A DNA stretch of 64,000 nt from G963422445 sp963422445 (GTDB lineage Bacteria; Pseudomonadota; Alphaproteobacteria; Thalassobaculales; Thalassobaculaceae), in contig OY729512.2 of NCBI GenBank assembly GCA_963422445.2, positions 4,960,001 to 5,024,000 of the forward strand, read 5' to 3'. Shown piece by piece: positions 8,726 through 16,918 of this stretch. Under the pieces are notes generated by a model, which had not been told where the DNA came from, made no database searches, and saw nothing but the letters and a program-made list of their open reading frames with translations. The number at the start of each line of letters is the position of its first letter. Position 1 is the first letter of the stretch. Made by a program: the position numbers and the translations under genes.

Positions 8726-9297
8726 TTTCAGAGATGGCGTTCAGCCGAAAGGTGACGAAAAAGTCGATGGGCGTCGTGAAGTGGCTACGGCAGATCTGAG
8801 GAGGGGCAACGGCATGTTCGGCGCGGTCACTGGATGACCTGCTCGGCCAACCAGAGGCCTCTTGAGACGGCGCTTTGACATCCGGTTCAGGAATCCCGCG
8901 CTGTCCGGGGCAGGAACGCCGTGGTGTGTTTGCGGAAAGTTTTGTGACGCAATCGCAGAGGAGAGAGCAGGCGCGCCGGTCCCAAGGGCAAAGGCTCGTG
9001 GTCCTGGCGGCATTCGCGCTTCGACGATGTCCCGGTGGCGCCTGGAGGCGTTGCCTTCGCGGCGGAACAAATCCCGGTAGCGGGAAGCATGGAAACGGGA
9101 CGCATGACCGACTGAAAACCTCTCGAGACCCGCCAAATTCGTCTCGCCAGACAAACTCTGATCGGCATTTCATTGAAGGTGCCAGGACTGTCTGCCGGAA
9201 CCATCCACACACAACCCGAAACCGCTGACGCGGCAGGGATTGGCCAAGGTCTCCGGAACCAAAGGACACCGCGCGACAAGCGGCAGCGGCTTTGATA
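8726..9297. other. Intergenic stretch, no gene supported
   Basis: About 570 bases between the MITE and the ATPase pseudogene. Several overlapping open frames exist on both strands, but none shows a family motif, a good ribosome binding site or sensible composition. It may be eroded coding sequence. Confidence 0.4.
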
Positions 9298-9831
9298 TCA
9301 CCCGTGAACCGAAGGCTTACGTTCGAACCATTCGGCCACGGGCTTTGTTAGAAACTCCGAAATCGGGAAGCTTCCCTTGCCCACGACGACAGATTTTTCG
9401 ACATTGAAATGCTTCCCGAACTTCTCAAGGTCACCTGCGCTTGTTCGGCGTGGGTCGCTCCTGACTTCGAAAGCCACAAGCCTGCAGCCTCGCTCGATGA
9501 CAAAGTCGACCTCGCTGCCGTTCTCCCGCCAAGAGTATATGCGGTGCCCGGGAACGCCGGTGTTGAAGAGATACGCAGCCACTGCACTTTCGACGAAACG
9601 GACCCAGAAACTGCGGTCGCCCTTGCGTCCTCGAACATGTACCCGAACAGCGCAGCCGTGAGAGCGATATCGAGCACATTGAGTTTCGGTAAGAAGAATC
9701 TGCGGCGGTAGGTTCTGCCGGCATACCTGAAGACACCGGTAATGAAACTCGCACTCGACAGAAGGTCCAGATAACGTGCCAGAGTGGTAGTATTGCCGAC
9801 GTCTTCAAGGCAACCAAGCATCTTGTTTTAG
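9298..9831 (-). pseudogene. AAA_14/DUF4143 ATPase, 3' half (split by IS nest)
   Basis: The C-terminal part of an AAA_14-type ATPase with a DUF4143 domain. The minus strand reads MLGCLEDVGNTTTLARYLDLL, then YRRRFFLPKLNVLDIAL. It shifts frame near 9600 to continue as AAYLFNTG, YSWRENGSEVDFVIERG and VAFEVRSDPRR, the nuclease-like tail typical of the family. The 5' half of the same gene lies at 12729-13483, ending in YSGQILA. Family members read straight from that motif into a KMLG segment, so the two pieces were one gene before 2.9 kb of insertion sequences entered at 9831. The internal frameshift shows it was, or has since become, non-functional. Confidence 0.8.
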
Positions 9832-9899
9832 ATAGTGTCGTCACGAGAAATGTTCCTCTATCCTATCTGTCGGTATCACTCGATGGTTCATGGAGGTGA

Positions 9900-10298
9900 C
9901 TAGGCCGTGTTGACGAATGAACGAAGCATACTCCATGCTGAGACAACGTGAACAAACGCGAGGACCGTCCGAGCGAGCTTGTCATAGCGTGTGGCACTGC
10001 GACGGAATTGTTTGAGCTTGTTGAAGAATAGCTCGACCTGCTGGCGCCGCTTGTACTTTTCTTGATCGTGATGAATCGTCTCAATCCGGTTCGACCGGGC
10101 GGGAATCACGGCTTCGACGCCCTGGTCGGCCAGCGCCTGGCGAATGCTCTTGCTGTCATACGCCTTGTCCATGACCGCAGCCTCCGGTGCGGGAGAGCGG
10201 GACAAGGCCTTCCACAGAAGCTCGCATCCCATGCCATTATGGCGCTCGCCACCCGTCAACACGACGGACACACCGGTTCTTTCGTTGGCACAGGCCAC
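9900..10298 (-). CDS. IS5-family transposase OrfB (type A)
   Basis: The C-terminal catalytic part of the type A transposase. The frame is open well upstream of the ATG at 10298, back to the A-run at 10360-10367, so it is probably made as an OrfA-OrfB fusion by -1 frameshifting rather than from its own start. The block VACANERTGVSV leads to LTGGERHNG, DKAYDSKSIRQ and the C-terminal Y-(2)-R-(3)-E-(6)-K region, matching DDE transposases of the IS5 superfamily. The stop falls at the left end of the element, using bases of the TA target site. Confidence 0.85.
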   Translation of the reverse strand: MACANERTGVSVVLTGGERHNGMGCELLWKALSRSPAPEAAVMDKAYDSKSIRQALADQGVEAVIPARSNRIETIHHDQEKYKRRQQVELFFNKLKQFRRSATRYDKLARTVLAFVHVVSAWSMLRSFVNTA

Positions 10299-10723
10299 GT
10301 GCAGCCTGGTGGGGAATCCACCCCGGGAGCGGCCGGGAGCCTGGGCCTCCTGGCCATCGTTTTTTTTACCGCGCCGGCGGCGTGTTGATGAGCACGCACG
10401 ATGGTCGAAGCGATGAACACTTCCTTGAGTGGTTCATCGTCTGCCTGTTGTCTCTGTTGCCAGAGCCGTGCCCGGAGGTGGCGCTTCTCCCAACGGCGAA
10501 ACCGCTGATAAACGGCATCCCAATGGCCGAATTCGTCGGGCAGGTCGCGCCAGGGGGTTCCGGTCCGCGCCTGGTAGAGGACGGCTTCGATGACCAGTCG
10601 GTCGCTGAGCCGTGGCGGGGCGCCGGCGGCGTGTTTGCTCTCACGCAGTAGCGGCTCGAGTGTCGAGCAGATAGCATCCGTGATGAGCAGGCGTAACGCC
10701 ATGATAATTTCCCGGAATGTCAT
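10256..10723 (-). CDS. IS5-family transposase OrfA (type A)
   Basis: The N-terminal part of the type A transposase, starting at ATG 10723 (a second ATG at 10702 is also possible). It contains the IS5-type N-terminal domain with PRLSDRLVIEAVLY, RTGTPWRDLP and VYQRFRRWEK. After the AAGAVKK segment the zero frame runs into unrelated sequence ending at 10256. The -1 frame instead continues with KNDGQEAQAPGR and on into OrfB. This layout, with eight As on the coding strand at the junction, is the usual IS5/IS427-group arrangement for making the full transposase by slippage. Confidence 0.85.
   Translation of the reverse strand: MTFREIIMALRLLITDAICSTLEPLLRESKHAAGAPPRLSDRLVIEAVLYQARTGTPWRDLPDEFGHWDAVYQRFRRWEKRHLRARLWQQRQQADDEPLKEVFIASTIVRAHQHAAGAVKKTMARRPRLPAAPGVDSPPGCTWPVPTKEPVCPSC
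10360..10367 (-). promoter_or_regulatory. Probable programmed -1 frameshift site (A8 run)
   Basis: Eight consecutive As on the minus strand at the OrfA/OrfB overlap. Slippage by -1 on A-AAA-AAA joins the OrfA frame (GAVKK) to the OrfB frame (KNDGQ), restoring the conserved transposase sequence. Sites of this type are established in IS5-family and other IS elements; use here is inferred. Confidence 0.65.
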
Positions 10724-10771
10724 TGATGGAAAATGATCATCAGCATTTCATGAATTCGTCAACACGCCCTA

Positions 10772-11146
10772 ATGGGATTGGCTCATCGGCGTCACGACAT
10801 TTCGGACAAGGTCTGGCTGTTGCTGGAGCCTCATCTGCCTGGTCGAGCGGGAAGTTGGGGTGGGGTGGCGCAGGATAATCGACGGTTCATTAATGCTGTC
10901 TTCTGGATTCTGCGTACCGGCGCTCCCTGGCGTGATTTGCCGCCGGACTATGGAGACTGGAAAAATACCCATCGTCGGTTCTGTCGCTGGCGGGACAAGG
11001 GGCTCTGGGGGGCGTTGCTAGAGCATCTGGTGGATGAGCCGGACTATGAGTGGCTGATGATTGATGCCAGTCATCTCAAGGTCCATCCCCATGCGAGCGG
11101 TGCGGTCGGCGGCAATCAGGCGATGGGTCGCACAAAAGGGGGCTGA
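10772..11146 (+). CDS. IS5-family transposase OrfA (type B)
   Basis: The N-terminal part of the type B transposase, 124 residues. It starts MGLAHRRHDISDKVWLLLEP and continues with FINAVFWILRTGAPWRDLPP and YGDWKNTHRRFCRWRDKG, the DUF4096-like region of IS427-group elements. It ends at a TGA at 11144, just after the motif GRTKGG. The frame then continues one base back as LNTKLHLAVDAHG. The native ribosome binding site, GGAGGTG, now lies about 870 bases upstream on the far side of the type A insertion, so translation of this copy is probably abolished. Confidence 0.85.
   Translation: MGLAHRRHDISDKVWLLLEPHLPGRAGSWGGVAQDNRRFINAVFWILRTGAPWRDLPPDYGDWKNTHRRFCRWRDKGLWGALLEHLVDEPDYEWLMIDASHLKVHPHASGAVGGNQAMGRTKGG
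11134..11143 (+). promoter_or_regulatory. Probable programmed -1 frameshift site (AAAAGGGGGC)
   Basis: The stretch of four As and five Gs lies where OrfA and OrfB overlap. A -1 slip here converts GRTKGG-stop to GRTKGG-LNTKLH, the continuous sequence seen in single-frame members of the group. That it functions as a frameshift site is inferred from the frame change and the family's habit. Confidence 0.55.
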
Positions 11147-11166
11147 ACACGAAGCTGCACCTGGCT

Positions 11167-11535
11167 GTGGACGCGCATGGGATGCCGGTGCGAGTGTTGG
11201 TGACCGAGGGGACGGCAGCAGATTGCAGTCAAGCGGTCGAGCTGATTGAAGGGATAGATGCCGAGTCCTTGTTGGCGGACAAGGCCTATGACACGACTGC
11301 CATCCTGTCTTATTGTGAGGAGCATGAAGTCATTCCAGTGGTTCCGCCGAAGCGCAACCGCAAGCACCCCGGAGCGTATGATGTCCATCTCTACCGGCGC
11401 CAGCATTTGGTGGAGAACGCCTTTCTGTGGCTCAAGCGTTGGCGTGGGATTGCCACGCGATACGCCAAGAATGCCGCATCGTTTCTTGCCGCGGTGCAGA
11501 TTCGGTGTCTGGCGCTCTGGGTCGGTATTTCGTGA
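11167..11535 (+). CDS. IS5-family transposase OrfB (type B)
   Basis: The catalytic C-terminal part of the type B transposase. The frame is open from about 11134, so the ATG at 11167 is probably not the natural start and the protein would be made as a frameshift fusion. It shows VLVTEGTAADCSQA, LLADKAYDT (second acidic residue of the DDE triad), PPKRNRK and ENAFLWLKRWRGIATRYAK, where the last catalytic Glu and the Y-(2)-R-(3)-E-(6)-K-like signature lie. Intact in itself, but its upstream translation signal has been displaced. Confidence 0.8.
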   Translation: MDAHGMPVRVLVTEGTAADCSQAVELIEGIDAESLLADKAYDTTAILSYCEEHEVIPVVPPKRNRKHPGAYDVHLYRRQHLVENAFLWLKRWRGIATRYAKNAASFLAAVQIRCLALWVGIS

Positions 11536-11548
11536 CGACACTATACTA

Positions 11549-12726
11549 GTGTCCTGTACGCAAAGTTCGTATTTTTAAGGGGGTGGTGTCGATTCGGGGG
11601 GCATGGTGATGCGACTTTCGGTGGAGATCAAGCTGAGCGCGGACGAGCGCAACGAGCTTGAGCGGCTGGCGCGCGGGCGCAAAGTCTGGCGAGGCCTGTC
11701 CGATCGGGCGCACATCGTGCTGCTGGCGGCCGAAGGGCTTACCAATGTGCAGATTGGGAGCGTGCTGGGCGTGACCAGCCAGACCGCCAGGAAGTGGCGC
11801 AATCGCTTCGCAGAGCATCGTCTTGACGGGCTTGACGACGAGCCGCGCTCCGGCCGTCCCCGGCGCATCGATGACGACGCCGTGGCCGAGGTGGTGCGCA
11901 AGACGCTTGAGGAGAAGCCTCGTGACGCGACCCAATGGAGCACGCGCTCGATGGCGCAGGCGACGGGGTATGCGCCGTCGACGGTCAATCGCATCTGGCG
12001 AGCCTTTTCCCTTCAGCCGCACAGGAGCGAGACCTTCAAGCTCTCGGCAGACCCCTACTTCGTGGACAAGACGCGCGACATCGTGGGGCTCTACGTGGAC
12101 CCGCCGCAGCATGCCATGGTCCTCTGCGTGGACGAGAAATCGCAGGTTCAGGCCCTCGATCGCACCCAGCCGCTGCTGCCGCTGCGCCCGGGGCAGGTCG
12201 AGCGGCGCACTCACGATTACAAGCGCAACGGCACGACCTCGCTCTTCGCAGCCCTTGACGTCGCCACAGGCAAGGTCATCGGACAGTGCTATCGGCGCCA
12301 CCGCAGCGTGGAGTTCCGCAAGTTCCTGGATCACGTCGAGGCCAACGTGCCGCCCGACCTCGAGATCCACATCGTCATGGACAACTACTCGACCCACAAG
12401 ACGAAGACGATCCGCGACTGGTTCGCCCGGCGACCGCGCTGGCATGTTCACTTCACCCCGACCTCTGCCTCGTGGCTCAACCAAGTCGAGCGCTTCTTCG
12501 CCGATCTGACAGAGAAGCAGATCCGGCGCGGGGTTCACCGATCGACCGTCGAGCTGGAGCAGGCGATCACCGGGTACATCGACACCGTCAACGAGGACCC
12601 CAAGCCCTTCCACTGGCACAAGACAGCCGATGAAATCCTGGCGTCCATCAAGCGCTTCTGCCTCAGGACCCTCGAAACCGCTGCAGCCGCAACATCATAA
12701 CGGTACGAACTTTGGAATCAGGACAC
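11549..12726 (+). mobile_element. IS630-family element, copy 2 (1178 bp)
   Basis: The second complete copy of the element at 359-1536, with the same length and only a few base differences (for example TTTTTAAGG here versus TTGTTAAGG near the left end). It is flanked by TA at 11547-11548 and 12727-12728. The left side abuts the right end of the type B IS5-like element and the right side abuts the 5' half of the split ATPase pseudogene. Confidence 0.93.
11603..12700 (+). CDS. IS630-family transposase (copy 2)
   Basis: A 365-residue transposase, intact and nearly identical to the one at 413-1510. The only difference visible in the translation is His for Arg in the segment PKPFHWHKTADE close to the C terminus. 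The catalytic residues lie in CVDEKSQ, VMDNYSTHK and WLNQVERFF. Two intact, nearly identical copies 10 kb apart, both beside IS5-like ends, indicate recent activity in this genome. Confidence 0.93.
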   Translation: MVMRLSVEIKLSADERNELERLARGRKVWRGLSDRAHIVLLAAEGLTNVQIGSVLGVTSQTARKWRNRFAEHRLDGLDDEPRSGRPRRIDDDAVAEVVRKTLEEKPRDATQWSTRSMAQATGYAPSTVNRIWRAFSLQPHRSETFKLSADPYFVDKTRDIVGLYVDPPQHAMVLCVDEKSQVQALDRTQPLLPLRPGQVERRTHDYKRNGTTSLFAALDVATGKVIGQCYRRHRSVEFRKFLDHVEANVPPDLEIHIVMDNYSTHKTKTIRDWFARRPRWHVHFTPTSASWLNQVERFFADLTEKQIRRGVHRSTVELEQAITGYIDTVNEDPKPFHWHKTADEILASIKRFCLRTLETAAAATS

Positions 12727-12728
12727 TA

Positions 12729-13483
12729 GGCCAATATCTGTCCGGAATACCCGGCACCAAGTTCGAACAATCGTTTCAAAAGAACGGGTTTGTCCACGCG
12801 TTGCATTGCAAGTATGTCGCGCTCAATGTTGGGTTCGACCAGAGCTTGCGTGATATATGCACACCAGCGCTCTTGCTCCCTGATGTACGGCACAGCGCCC
12901 GGAAAATCTCCAAAATAGATGAATTTCGGAAGATCGAAGCCGAAGGCCGCAGACATCTCGGCAAAGGACCGGTGCATCATGCGAATGGTCTCGAATCGGC
13001 CTGCGAGACTCTCGCTCAGGCCGCGCTGCATCCGCAACGGCACCGAACCGAGCAGGATCACGTGGAGAGGATGATCATGGGCCCGGTCTGCATCCCATAG
13101 TCCCTTGACCGTTTCCGACCAGTGCGGAATTTTTTGAACCCCGCCGATGGCGAGGACGAAACCGCGATCCGAACGCCTTGCGTCCATCCGGGCCTGTTCC
13201 CAAAGACGAACCAGCCATCGGGTATCCCTTTCATCGCCATGCAAAACAGCCGTTTGGCCTTCGAACGCGGATCCTCTGCCTGTCGTTCCGGGAACAGAAC
13301 GAAATATGGCCGGATCCGACTCATCGACCGGCAAATAAAGATTTGATCGATTGATCTGCTCCAGAACCTATCGGACCAGTGTCGTCTTCCCCGTCTGACG
13401 GGGCCCGTAACGAAGAACCGCTGGGGTTCTTCGCCAGACGTCGTAGAAGCGTCGTTTTTTTATATGTACTCATAGATCGCCAT
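12729..13483 (-). pseudogene. AAA_14/DUF4143 ATPase, 5' half (split by IS nest)
   Basis: The N-terminal ATPase part of the gene whose 3' half is at 9298-9831. From about 13480 the minus strand gives LAKNP, then in shifted frames FFVTGPRQTGKTTLVR (Walker A). It then reads DERDTRWLVRLWEQARMDAR, GGVQKIPHWSETVKGLWD (Walker B/sensor region, with the usual LDEIQ altered), LLGSVPLRMQRGLSESLAGR and FGDFPGAVPYI, and stops at GAGYSGQILA where the IS630 copy begins. At least two frameshifts lie around the Walker A motif. Together with the 3' half the gene would have encoded about 420 residues, the normal family size. Confidence 0.8.
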
Positions 13484-13519
13484 GATGGTGTCTTGCGGTT
13501 GTGAGTACTTTTATCCAAT

Positions 13520-15017
13520 GAGCTTCTTGCAAAATTGCCGGCCCGACCGGTTTTTTGCCTTGTCGAGGCTGATTTTGTTGTCGAGGGCCTGGGTTTCGGG
13601 GCCACCTCGTGGTATGTTGTGTTTCCACAACAACAAGATACCGAGGAGGTGACCCCGATGACCCTTGGCTCGACCCTATCCGATCTCTGGCGCCGATTTC
13701 AAGGGGACCTTTTCCCTGCGTTGGCCGAGGCGGTCGGTCCTCTCCTCGAGACGCACAAGCGTTTCGTGACAGCTCTCGATCTCGTCAAGGTGGAGGGCTT
13801 CGTCGATGAGGTGTGGACCGGTCCGGGTCGGCCCCGGGAGGATCGCCGGGCGCTGGCCCGTGGCGTCATCGCCAAGGCGGTATGGGGTCTGCCGACGACC
13901 CGCCACCTGATCGACAGGCTCAAGGTGGACCCGACGTTGCGCCGGCTGTGCGGCGGGTCGCGTATCGCGGAGATCCCGCGTGAAGCGACGTTTTCGCGGA
14001 CGTTTGCCGAATGGTCGCAGTCCCGTCTTCCGGAGAGGATGCACGCGGCTCTGGTTGCAGAGACACTGGGCGACGCGCTCATCGGCCACGTGTCGAGGGA
14101 CCCGACGGCCATCGAGGCCCGGGAGACGCCGGCCCCGACGCCGAAGGCCCCGACGCCGAACCGCAAGCGCGGCCGGCCCCGCAAGGGCGAGGAGAGGACG
14201 AAGGAGCCTGGGCGTCTCGAACGGCAAGCGAACGGGATGGATCTCGATGAGAGGCTCGACGCGCTGCCGAAGGTCTGCGATCACGGGGCAAAGAAGAATG
14301 CCAAGGGGGTCCTGGAGGCCTGGCGCGGTGACAAGCTGCCTATCGACACAGCAGACTGCGGGGTGCCGCTGAGGACCGTTCTCACCTCGGCATCCGTCCA
14401 TGACAGCCAGGTCGCGATCCCGCTGGCGATGATGACCGCCGCGCGTGTGACCAATCTCTACGATCTCATGGACGCGGCCTATGATGCCAGGGAGATCTAC
14501 CAGATGAGCGAACGGCTTGGCCATGTGCCGATCATCGATGTCAATCCGCGCCGGGACAAGGACCTCAAGGAGGAGCGAGACCGGGAGGTCCGGGCCCGGC
14601 GTGCAATAGACCATGTCGATCCCGAGACCGTGCGGGTCCGGATCCGGTCCGGTGTCGAGAGGACCAACGCCCGCCTCAAGGATGAGTGTGGCGGGCGCCA
14701 TGTCCGCGTCCGTGGACATTCCAAGGTCGCCTGCCATCTCATGGTCGGCATCCTGGCCCTGGCGGCTGACCAGTTGATACGTCTCGCCGCCCCATAGCGC
14801 GGCTCCGACAACGCATGCCGACCCTTCACGGCCCTCTCGAAGAGAGTGGCCCGGAGAGGCGTGTCCCGATGTCCACAAGGGTCCCTGTTTGGTCTCATCA
14901 TCTCTGATGAGACACCGCGAATCCATGGATTCCGACCTCCAGGTGCAGAGGTGACCGGAAGCAACCGACCGATCCGGGCTCACCGGACCCTGGGGGCAGG
15001 AATTTTGCAAGAGGTTC
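13520..15017 (+). mobile_element. IS5/IS1182-type element D, copy 1 (1498 bp, intact)
   Basis: Terminal inverted repeats (GAGCTTCTTGCAAAATTG at the left; GAACCTCTTGCAAAATTC read from the right) and a 4-bp direct repeat, CAAT, at 13516-13519 and 15018-15021 define the element. The same element with the same length recurs at 44599-46096, with its own 4-bp duplication CGGC, and in damaged form at 56449-57911. It carries one transposase gene and about 220 bases of non-coding sequence at its right end. Confidence 0.9.
13658..14797 (+). CDS. IS5/IS1182-type DDE transposase (element D)
   Basis: A 379-residue transposase starting at ATG 13658, which has a near-perfect ribosome binding site (GAGGAGGT, 13643-13650). 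The frame is open further upstream, but nothing supports an earlier start. The N-terminal DUF772-like domain (LVKVEGFVDE, LARGVIAKAVWGLPTTRHLI, FSRTFAEWSQSRLPERM) is followed by the DDE part: HVSRDPTAIEARE, VLTSASVHDSQVAIPL, LYDLMDAAYDAREIYQ and VERTNARLKDECGGRH. A basic, Pro-rich insert (PNRKRGRPRKGEERTK) resembles an AT-hook. Appears intact and functional. Confidence 0.9.
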   Translation: MTLGSTLSDLWRRFQGDLFPALAEAVGPLLETHKRFVTALDLVKVEGFVDEVWTGPGRPREDRRALARGVIAKAVWGLPTTRHLIDRLKVDPTLRRLCGGSRIAEIPREATFSRTFAEWSQSRLPERMHAALVAETLGDALIGHVSRDPTAIEARETPAPTPKAPTPNRKRGRPRKGEERTKEPGRLERQANGMDLDERLDALPKVCDHGAKKNAKGVLEAWRGDKLPIDTADCGVPLRTVLTSASVHDSQVAIPLAMMTAARVTNLYDLMDAAYDAREIYQMSERLGHVPIIDVNPRRDKDLKEERDREVRARRAIDHVDPETVRVRIRSGVERTNARLKDECGGRHVRVRGHSKVACHLMVGILALAADQLIRLAAP

Positions 15018-15397
15018 CAATAGAATATTCTTCAGAACGGCCGAAGCAATTGAACGATGCCGCCGCCGACCTTGATCCGGCTGTGGAACGGATTTGGCTC
15101 ACCGACCACGGCCCTGCTCGTCATCACATTCACGATGCCGGCCACATGCTTCGCAAGGAGGCGCAGGTTCGACATCGGCAGCATGCGAGGAGCCTTTCCC
15201 TGGTGGGCGCATGGATCCAGAATTCCTGCGACGAGCATGTCCCGGGATATTCTGAACCTTCGACACCGCGCGCCCAGACAACATCGGCCCGACCAGAGCA
15301 GAGCAGTCGGCTGCGCCGTAATCCGTCGCGCCAAACGGCAGGCTGGACAACTGCCACGGACGCGACCATTCCGGCCCTGTCCGCATCCATGCCGCGG
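15018..15397. other. Stretch between IS element and acyl-CoA synthetase gene, no gene assigned
   Basis: On the minus strand one frame (15334 to 15032) reads fairly smoothly (ISRDMLVAGILDPCAHQGK, KHVAGIVNVMTSRAVVGE, KVGGGIVQLL) and may be the eroded tail of a gene. I do not recognise the family. No start, ribosome binding site or matching upstream part is visible. Confidence 0.35.
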
Positions 15398-16918
15398 TCA
15401 CGATACCCCGGCTACGTCCTCGCCCAATTGCTGTTCAGCACGTCGGGTCAGTGCGTTTCGGTCAACCTTGTTCGTTCCGGTAAGCGGCAAGCTTTCAACG
15501 AAGGCAACCCGGCGTGGATGCTGATAGGCCGGCCCGTTTGCAAGCGTATAGTCCTTGACCTCCAGTTCCGTGACAGCGGCCCCCTGACGTGCAACGACAA
15601 ATGCAACCGGCTTGAATCCCTTGATTCCGTCGGGCACCGGAACGACACAGGCCTGTTCGACCGCATCATGAAGCTCCAGCAGTTTCTCGACCTGAGAGGG
15701 ATAGATATTCTCACCGCCGCAATTGAACATGTCGTCGAGACGTCCGACAAAGTAATGAAACCCGTTTTCGTCGGCCCGCATGACGTCCCCGGTCTGGAAC
15801 CAGCCATCCACAGTCGTCGCCGCCGTTTCGTCCGGCAAACCATGATAACCTGGCGTCACTGCCGGATTACGGCATTGAACTTCGCCGTAATCAGAGACGC
15901 GGCCGTCGGCATCCACGAGTCTGGTATATCCGGAAAGCGGATATCCGACCGACACGTCCGGCTGCGGTACCCCGTCAGGGTGTGGCCCGTAGACAACCGG
16001 ACCGACTTCGGTCGTCCCGTAGCCGTTGGTAATCCGTGCATTGGGGAAAAATTCACGAATATCCGCGACAAGCTTCGGGCTGACCGGCGCCGACCCCATG
16101 CGCACAATCCGGACCATCGACAGATCCATGGACTCCAGCAACGTCCTCTCACGCACGACCATGGCCATCATCGCGGCGACCGAGGTCAGCCAGCTCACGC
16201 GATGTACGTCAATGGCTTCGATATAGTCGCGGACCGCAAACTCCGGCATCAGCACGATGGTCATGTGCCCGGCCAATGCCAGCTTGGAAATCGCAAGACC
16301 GTTCATATGGTAGAGTGGCGCCGCAACCAGCAACCGATGTGTCCGGACAGGCCGGTTCCTGAGCCGCATCGCGATGACCCATAGATGCCCGGCATGGGTC
16401 AACGGCACGCCTTTCGGCTGGCCGGTCGACCCGGACGTATAGAGGATCATGGCCACATCATCGGATCCAGGCATTACAGTCTGGAATGGGCCCGGATCAA
16501 GGAGCGTCTGGAAGCCGTCTGGCCCGGCCGCCCCGAAAATCACCATTTTCATGCGGTTCGGAACCAGGCTACAGCGGTTGGAATCGGTAAACACCAGTCT
16601 GCAGCCGGCATTGGCAAGGATGTAGTCGATTGTCGCGGCCGGAAACTTGTAATTGATCGGCACCGAAACCATGCCCGCCCGCATCGTTCCGAGATAAGAG
16701 ATCAGAAATTCGGCACTGTTGGCGGCCAGGATCGCAATTCGGTCCCCGGAATGGAAGCCGCGGCCGACAAGCCCGCGCGCCACGGCTTTCGCCGCAGCAT
16801 CAATATCACCATGTGTATAGGTTCTTGGCTTCTTGCCATGCCCGAGATCAATCAATGCGGGTTTCCGGTAATTTTCCCGGCGGTCGACCAGATCTCCCAG
16901 ATTGAATCTACCATTCAT
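15398..16918 (-). CDS. Class I acyl-CoA synthetase / AMP-dependent ligase
   Basis: An adenylate-forming enzyme of 506 residues that activates a carboxylic acid with ATP and transfers it to CoA in the cytoplasm. It contains the P-loop-like ILYTSGSTGQPKGVPLTH, the A5 motif NGYGTTEVGP, GYHG and GWFQTGDVMR with the ribose-binding Asp, VGRLDDMFNCGGENIYPSQVE and the C-terminal catalytic lysine region LTGTNKVDR. ATG at 16918 begins MNGRFNLGDLVDRRENYRKP, the usual N-terminal pattern; the frame extends further upstream without support. Substrate (fatty, aryl or branched acid) cannot be fixed. It is convergent with nothing and stands alone on its strand. Confidence 0.9.
   Translation of the reverse strand: MNGRFNLGDLVDRRENYRKPALIDLGHGKKPRTYTHGDIDAAAKAVARGLVGRGFHSGDRIAILAANSAEFLISYLGTMRAGMVSVPINYKFPAATIDYILANAGCRLVFTDSNRCSLVPNRMKMVIFGAAGPDGFQTLLDPGPFQTVMPGSDDVAMILYTSGSTGQPKGVPLTHAGHLWVIAMRLRNRPVRTHRLLVAAPLYHMNGLAISKLALAGHMTIVLMPEFAVRDYIEAIDVHRVSWLTSVAAMMAMVVRERTLLESMDLSMVRIVRMGSAPVSPKLVADIREFFPNARITNGYGTTEVGPVVYGPHPDGVPQPDVSVGYPLSGYTRLVDADGRVSDYGEVQCRNPAVTPGYHGLPDETAATTVDGWFQTGDVMRADENGFHYFVGRLDDMFNCGGENIYPSQVEKLLELHDAVEQACVVPVPDGIKGFKPVAFVVARQGAAVTELEVKDYTLANGPAYQHPRRVAFVESLPLTGTNKVDRNALTRRAEQQLGEDVAGVS

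Larger units (their letters stand above)
9903..10769 (-). mobile_element. IS5-like element type A, complete copy (867 bp)
   Basis: A complete element with 16-bp inverted ends (GGCCGTGTTGACGAAT at the left; GGGCGTGTTGACGAAT read from the right), flanked by TA at 9901-9902 and 10770-10771. It sits inside the type B element, exactly between the ribosome binding site GGAGGTG (about 9892-9898) and the ATG at 10772 of that element's transposase. It carries a two-frame transposase on the minus strand. A second, partial copy opens the window at 1-358. Confidence 0.88.
9832..11544 (+). mobile_element. IS5-like element type B, interrupted by type A
   Basis: An IS5-superfamily element bounded by a perfect 15-bp inverted repeat (ATAGTGTCGTCACGA at 9832-9846; its complement at 11530-11544). 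It is interrupted by the type A element at 9903-10769. Without that insert it would be about 844 bp, normal for IS427-group elements with a frameshifted transposase. It split the AAA_14/DUF4143 ATPase gene. The right border is joined to an IS630 copy through ACTA, so the exact target duplication is obscured. Confidence 0.85.

Noticed and set aside
14846..16384. 512-codon plus-strand open frame
   Set aside because: It starts inside the non-coding tail of element D and runs antisense through the acyl-CoA synthetase gene, whose motifs are unmistakable.
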